The position numbers and the translations under genes are program-made. The notes below the pieces were generated by a model, which ran no database searches, had not been told where the DNA came from, and saw nothing but the letters and a program-made list of their open reading frames with translations. Below, one piece after another: positions 59,237-64,000 of a stretch of DNA of 64,000 bases; the stretch's first letter is position 1; the number at the start of each line of letters is the position of its first letter. Source of the stretch: Leptasterias polaris (Eukaryota > Echinodermata > Asteroidea > Forcipulatida > Asteriidae); NCBI GenBank assembly GCA_037783415.1, contig JAZGTN010000149.1, positions 496,001 through 560,000 on the forward strand, read 5' to 3'.

Positions 59237-61629
59237 CACATCATTTACCTGGTTTCCCCTCTAGACTGCAACTATAGCATCATTTGCCTGGTTTCCAATC
59301 TAGACTGGAAATATAGCACATCATTTACCTGGTTTCCAATCTAGACTGGAACTATAGCACATCATTTACCTGGTTTCCCCTCTAGGCTGCAACTATAGCA
59401 TCATTTGCGTGGTTTCCAATCTAGAATGGAACTAATGCATCATTTACCTGGTTTCCAATCTAGACTGGAACTATAGCACATCATTTACCTGGTTTCCCCT
59501 CTGTGCTGCAACTAGTGCATCATTTATCTGGTTTCCAATCTAGACTGCAACTATAGCACATCACTTACCTGGTTTCCCCTCTAGACTGCAACTATAGCAT
59601 CATTTACCTGGTTTTCCCTCCAGGCTGCAACTAGTGCATCATTTACCTGGTTTCCAATCTAGACTGCAACTATAGCACATCATTTACCTGGTTTCGCCTC
59701 TAGACTGCAACTATAGCATCATTTGCCTGGTTTCCCCTCTAGACTGCAGCTAGTGCATCATTTACCTGGTTTCCATTCTAGACTGGAACTATAGCACATC
59801 ATTTACCTGGTTTCCAATCTAGACTGCAACTATAGCATCATTTACCTGTTTCCAATATAGACTGGAACTATAGAACATCATTTACCTGGTTTCCCCTCTA
59901 GGCTGCAACTAGTGCATCATTTACCTGGTTTCCCCTCTAGGCTGCAACTAGTGCATCATTTACCTGGTTTCCCCTCTAGGCTGCAACTATAGCATCATTT
60001 GCCTGGTTTCCCCTCTAGACTGCAATTAGTGCATCATTTACCTGGTTTCCAATATAGACTGGAACTATAGCACATCATTTACCTGGTTTCCCCTCTAGAC
60101 TGCAACTATAGCATCATTTGCCTGGTTTCCCCTCTAGACTGCAACTAGTGCATCATTTACCTGGTTTCCAATCTAGACTGCAACTATAGCACATCATTTA
60201 CCTGGTTTCCCCTCTCGACTTGAACTATAGCACATCATTTGCCTGGTTTCCAATCTAGACTGGAACTATAGCACATCATTTACCTGGTTTCCAATCTAGA
60301 CTTGAAATATAGCACAACATTTACCTGGTTTCCAATCTAGACTTGAACTATAGCACATCATTTGCATGGTTTCCAATCTAGACTGGAACTATAGCACATC
60401 ATTTACCTGGTTTCCCCTCTAGGCTGCAACTAGTGCATCATTTGCCTGGTTTCCCCTCTAGACTGCAATTAGTGCATCATTTACCTGGTTTCCCCTCTAG
60501 GCTGCAACTAGTGCATCATTTACCTGTTTCAAATCTAGACTGGAACTATAGCACATCATTTATCTGGTTTCCCCGCTAGGCTGCAACTATAGCATCATTT
60601 GCCTGGTTTCCCCTCTAGACTGCAACTAGTGCATCATTTACCTGGTTTCCAATCTAGACTGGAACTATAGCACATCATTTACCTGGTTTCCCCTCTAGAC
60701 TTGAACTATAGCACATCATTTGCCTGGTTTCCAATCTAGACTGGAACTATAGCACATCATTTACCTGGTTTCCCCTCTAGACTTGAACTATAGCACATCA
60801 TTTGCCTGGTTTCCAATCTAGACTGGAACTATAGCACATCATTTACCTGGTTTCCCCTCTGTGCTGCAACTAGTGCATCATTTATCTGGTTTCCAATCTA
60901 GACTGCAACTATAGCACATCACTTACCTGGTTTCCCCTCTAGACTGCAACTATACCATCATTTGCCTGGTTTCCCCTCTAGGCTGCAACTAGTGCATCAT
61001 TTACCTGGTGTCCCCTCTAGACTGCAACTAGTGCATCATTTACCTGGTTTCCCCTCTAGGCTGCAACTAGTGCATCATTTACCTGTTTCAAATCTAGACT
61101 GGAACTATAGCACATCATTTATCTGGTTTCCCCTCTAGGCTGCAACTAGTGCATCATTTGCCTGGTTTCCCCTCTAGCCTGCAACTAGTGCATCATTTAC
61201 CTGGTTTCCAATCTAGACTGGATCTATAGCACATCATTTACCTGGTTTCCCCTCTAGACTGCAACTATAGCATCATTTACCTGGTTTCCCCTGTAGGCTG
61301 CAACTAGTGCACCATTTGCCTGGTTTCCCCTCTAGACTGCAGCTAGTGTATCATTTACCTGGTTTCCAATCTAGACTGGAACTATAGCACATCATTTACC
61401 TGGTTTCCCCTCTAGACTGCAACTAGTGCATCATTTACCTGGTGTCCCCTCTAGACTGCAACTAGTGCATCATTTACCTGGTTTTCCCTCTAGGCTGCAA
61501 CTAGTGCATCATTTACCTGTTTCCAATCTAGACTGGAATTATAGCACATCATTTATCTGGTTTCCCCTCTAGGCTGCAACTAGTGCATCATTTACCTGGT
61601 TTCCAATCTAGACTGCAACTATAGCACAT
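59237..61629. repeat. Minisatellite between the two LTR copies
   Basis: About 60 more 39/41-bp units, containing its own ~1358-bp internal repeat (rare marker CTCTGTGCTGCAACTAGTGC at 59501 and 60859). From about 60965 it is the second copy of the 4129-bp higher-order unit. Confidence 0.95.
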
Positions 61630-62955
61630 TGTCAGAATTTAACCTCATGTAAACAGGTGAATTAAGATGGTCCATCTTCAATAACAGTGAGTTTAGTTAA
61701 AGTTTTACTGTGCCTCCTGAATATTCTATCAGCCAGCTCCCCAGTTGGTAAGTATTCATTTTCTTTCTTATTATGTAAATGCTTTTCCTTATTTGGTCTG
61801 CAGTGGTAAGTTATCCCTCAAAAATTCCTTAGAGTATTATGTTCCAGTCAGGTATGAAGTTTTTGAATAGGGGAATGTTGAGGTATGTTGGGTAAAAGGG
61901 TGTGGTCAGTGAGAGTGAGTTTTTAATGCTAGCCTGTTCTTAGATAGAGCAAGATTATTCTAGCACCGTTTTCGCTAGAGAGAGGATGTGATAAACATTG
62001 TGTTCCAGAGTCAGGCATTTTTGCGCTGGGTGTTGGTCTCTGCCAGGTATTTTGCAAAAATCAGAGCAGATAATTATACAGGCTGCTAATTGAAGGCAAA
62101 TTGGTTGGAGTGATACAACACGATGTACTGGGCTCTGAACTTCAAGAGAGTACTATGTTGGAAAACCGTAAGTTTATTTCTTTATTTATTACATACTGCA
62201 TTTCAAACTTTACCAAGATGAAGCGTATGACATTATTTTACCCAAGATGAAGATTGGTTTTAAATCGATGTGGTTTGTAAAATGCAAGAAGTGGCTATTT
62301 TCAATGCTTATTTAATCTAGAGACTAGTTAACCTTTCCAGTGATGAAGAATAACATAGCGTTTAATTGTTATTTGGTGACAATTGTATTAGAAGATTGTG
62401 GTTTTACTTTTCCTATTAAATAGATGGTTTTCACCTTTGGTGAATGTTTGGAAATTAAGAAGAAAAGCCAGACTGAGTGTCGGCCGATGAAAGACGTCCC
62501 GTGTCCAATATTTATGGGTTGCTTCAAGCATCAGAGGACGCATCAGTCATGAGAACTGTGTGTATATGAGCTTTCGACTTTAAGCTGGTTTCGCAGCGAC
62601 TGGAACCAGAGCACAAAGTTGGCTACGGAGTTAGTCCTGTGTGGAAGATGGAGCTTTACCTATAAACGCCTGCGTGGAACAGACAGCAGAATCTAATAAT
62701 TTGGTGGGACTGTTAATTTGCTTTTTATTGTAATACTTTGCGTGCCCGAATGTGTGACCTTTATGCCGGAAGGATAGTCTAGAAGACGACTACCAATATT
62801 TTGATTAATTTTTGTCGTTTAAATAGCAACATCATAGTCACACATTTCTAGTAGACTTCACATAATTATTCTCTGTGACAAAGTAGATAGCGTTTTATAG
62901 AGCAGTGAATACTCTATAGCTACATTGCATTCATTGAGGCATTATTTTGTGTGTA

Positions 62956-62989
<34 letters not shown>

Positions 62990-63365
62990 CCAATCAAGGT
63001 AACTTTAAACGTTATGGTTTCTACCAGTGAGCTTTGAACTGGGTACGTTACCCGATTAAATATTTGTTTTTATTTTTGGATAGAGTTTTGTGTCAGCAGA
63101 AATTTGACACACATTAATTTTGTATTCAGACCTTTCAAATTAAGAAGGCTTTTTGAAACAGATCTTGATAATATTAATAGATATTTCATTCATTTATTAT
63201 TGATTTGTACAATAGACTAAAACTAGTGGATGCTGGAGAGAAATGTATATATTAAATTTGTAATTATTTTTGTAGATATGTATTTCTGGTGTCACTTTTG
63301 TACATTTATTTGAGTTTGCCGTAAAGTCTTTCTGTCATGGCTGCCTAGGGGGGTTAGCTGTGACA
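61630..63365. mobile_element. Solo LTR-like element, copy 2 (1736 bp)
   Basis: Same length and ends as copy 1, with the same CACAT target duplication at 61625-61629 and 63366-63370. It was therefore made by duplication of the region and not by a second insertion. Confidence 0.75.
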
Positions 63366-64000
63366 CACATCATTTACCTGGTTTCCCCTCTAGACTGCAA
63401 CTATAGCATCATTTGCCTGGTTTCCAATCTAGACTGGAAATATAGCACATCATTTACCTGGTTTCCAATCTAGACTGGAACTATAGCACATCATTTACCT
63501 GGTTTCCCCTCTAGGCTGCAACTATAGCATCATTTGCGTGGTTTCCAATCTAGAATGGAACTAATGCATCATTTACCTGGTTTCCAATCTAGACTGGAAC
63601 TATAGCACATCATTTACCTGGTTTCCCCTCTGTGCTGCAACTAGTGCATCATTTATCTGGTTTCCAATCTAGACTGCAACTATAGCACATCACTTACCTG
63701 GTTTCCCCTCTAGACTGCAACTATAGCATCATTTACCTGGTTTTCCCTCCAGGCTGCAACTAGTGCATCATTTACCTGGTTTCCAATCTAGACTGCAACT
63801 ATAGCACATCATTTACCTGGTTTCGCCTCTAGACTGCAACTATAGCATCATTTGCCTGGTTTCCCCTCTAGACTGCAGCTAGTGCATCATTTACCTGGTT
63901 TCCATTCTAGACTGGAACTATAGCACATCATTTACCTGGTTTCCAATCTAGACTGCAACTATAGCATCATTTACCTGTTTCCAATATAGACTGGAACTAT
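63366..64000. repeat. Minisatellite, running off the window
   Basis: About 16 units, matching 59237-59871 unit by unit. The array continues beyond the window end. Confidence 0.95.

Larger units (their letters stand above)
56836..64000. repeat. 4129-bp higher-order tandem duplication
   Basis: From 56836 the sequence repeats at +4129 (60965) to the window end (59871 matches 64000), including the flanking satellite variants, the whole LTR-like element and its (TA)n length. I saw no difference on reading; the first mismatch upstream is at 56835/60964. About 3.0 kb of the second copy is visible. Confidence 0.85.

Noticed and set aside
57501..63365. A full LTR retrotransposon with LTRs at 57501 and 61630
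   Set aside because: The sequence between them is pure minisatellite with no gag or pol, and each copy has its own CACAT pair, so they are duplicated solo elements.

Overview
This is eukaryotic DNA, almost certainly from a marine invertebrate. One host gene has a GT-AG intron, and most of the rest is transposons, tandem repeats and degraded retroelements. A dispersed repeat at 37548-37926, a diverged relative near 20175, and tRNA-headed SINE fragments at 21473 and 22691 resemble repeats I associate from memory with echinoderms, especially sea stars. I could not check this, so the taxon is tentative.

Layout. 1-1310: a long inverted repeat and a small tandem repeat. 1312-18815: a head-to-tail array of seven Helitron-like non-autonomous units on the + strand. 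Each starts with a pyrimidine-rich 5' end and finishes in a short hairpin followed by CTAG next to T-rich sequence. The array is preceded by clusters of perfect hairpin repeats and an inverted copy of the 5' end. It carries a restriction-like-endonuclease LINE relic (6349-6873, -) and an 847-bp hAT-like insertion (14858-15704). 18816-23876: intergenic DNA with SINE heads and a perfect hairpin. 23881-25578: a TTAA-flanked terminal-inverted-repeat element holding a decayed two-exon THAP-domain gene (+) and, converging on it, an acidic ORF with a PYtCRFEP motif (-). 25583-32444: a retroelement graveyard with a frameshifted LINE reverse transcriptase, a Ty3/gypsy RT fragment, a Penelope-like RT fragment joined in frame to another LINE fragment, a foldback MITE and minisatellites. 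32627-35545: a second Helitron-like tandem array, on the - strand, with an exact 130-bp core satellite. 35882-36197: a MITE. 36864-40588 (-): the one convincing host gene, a two-exon TLC-domain membrane protein of the TLCD5/TMEM136 type.

From 42746 to the window end lies a very large 39/41-bp minisatellite with higher-order structure (offsets 1355, 2474, 1989 and 4129 bp). A 1736-bp element with TG...CA ends and 5-bp target duplications, which looks like a solo LTR, sits inside it twice, exactly 4129 bp apart and with the same target duplication. It was therefore inserted once and then amplified with the satellite.

There is no operon or pathway logic here. The interest lies in how transposons and satellites generate one another: Helitron-like ends becoming tandem arrays, a terminal region becoming a hairpin array, two array families sharing a core monomer and a CRE-like doublet, and a solo LTR carried along as part of a higher-order repeat.
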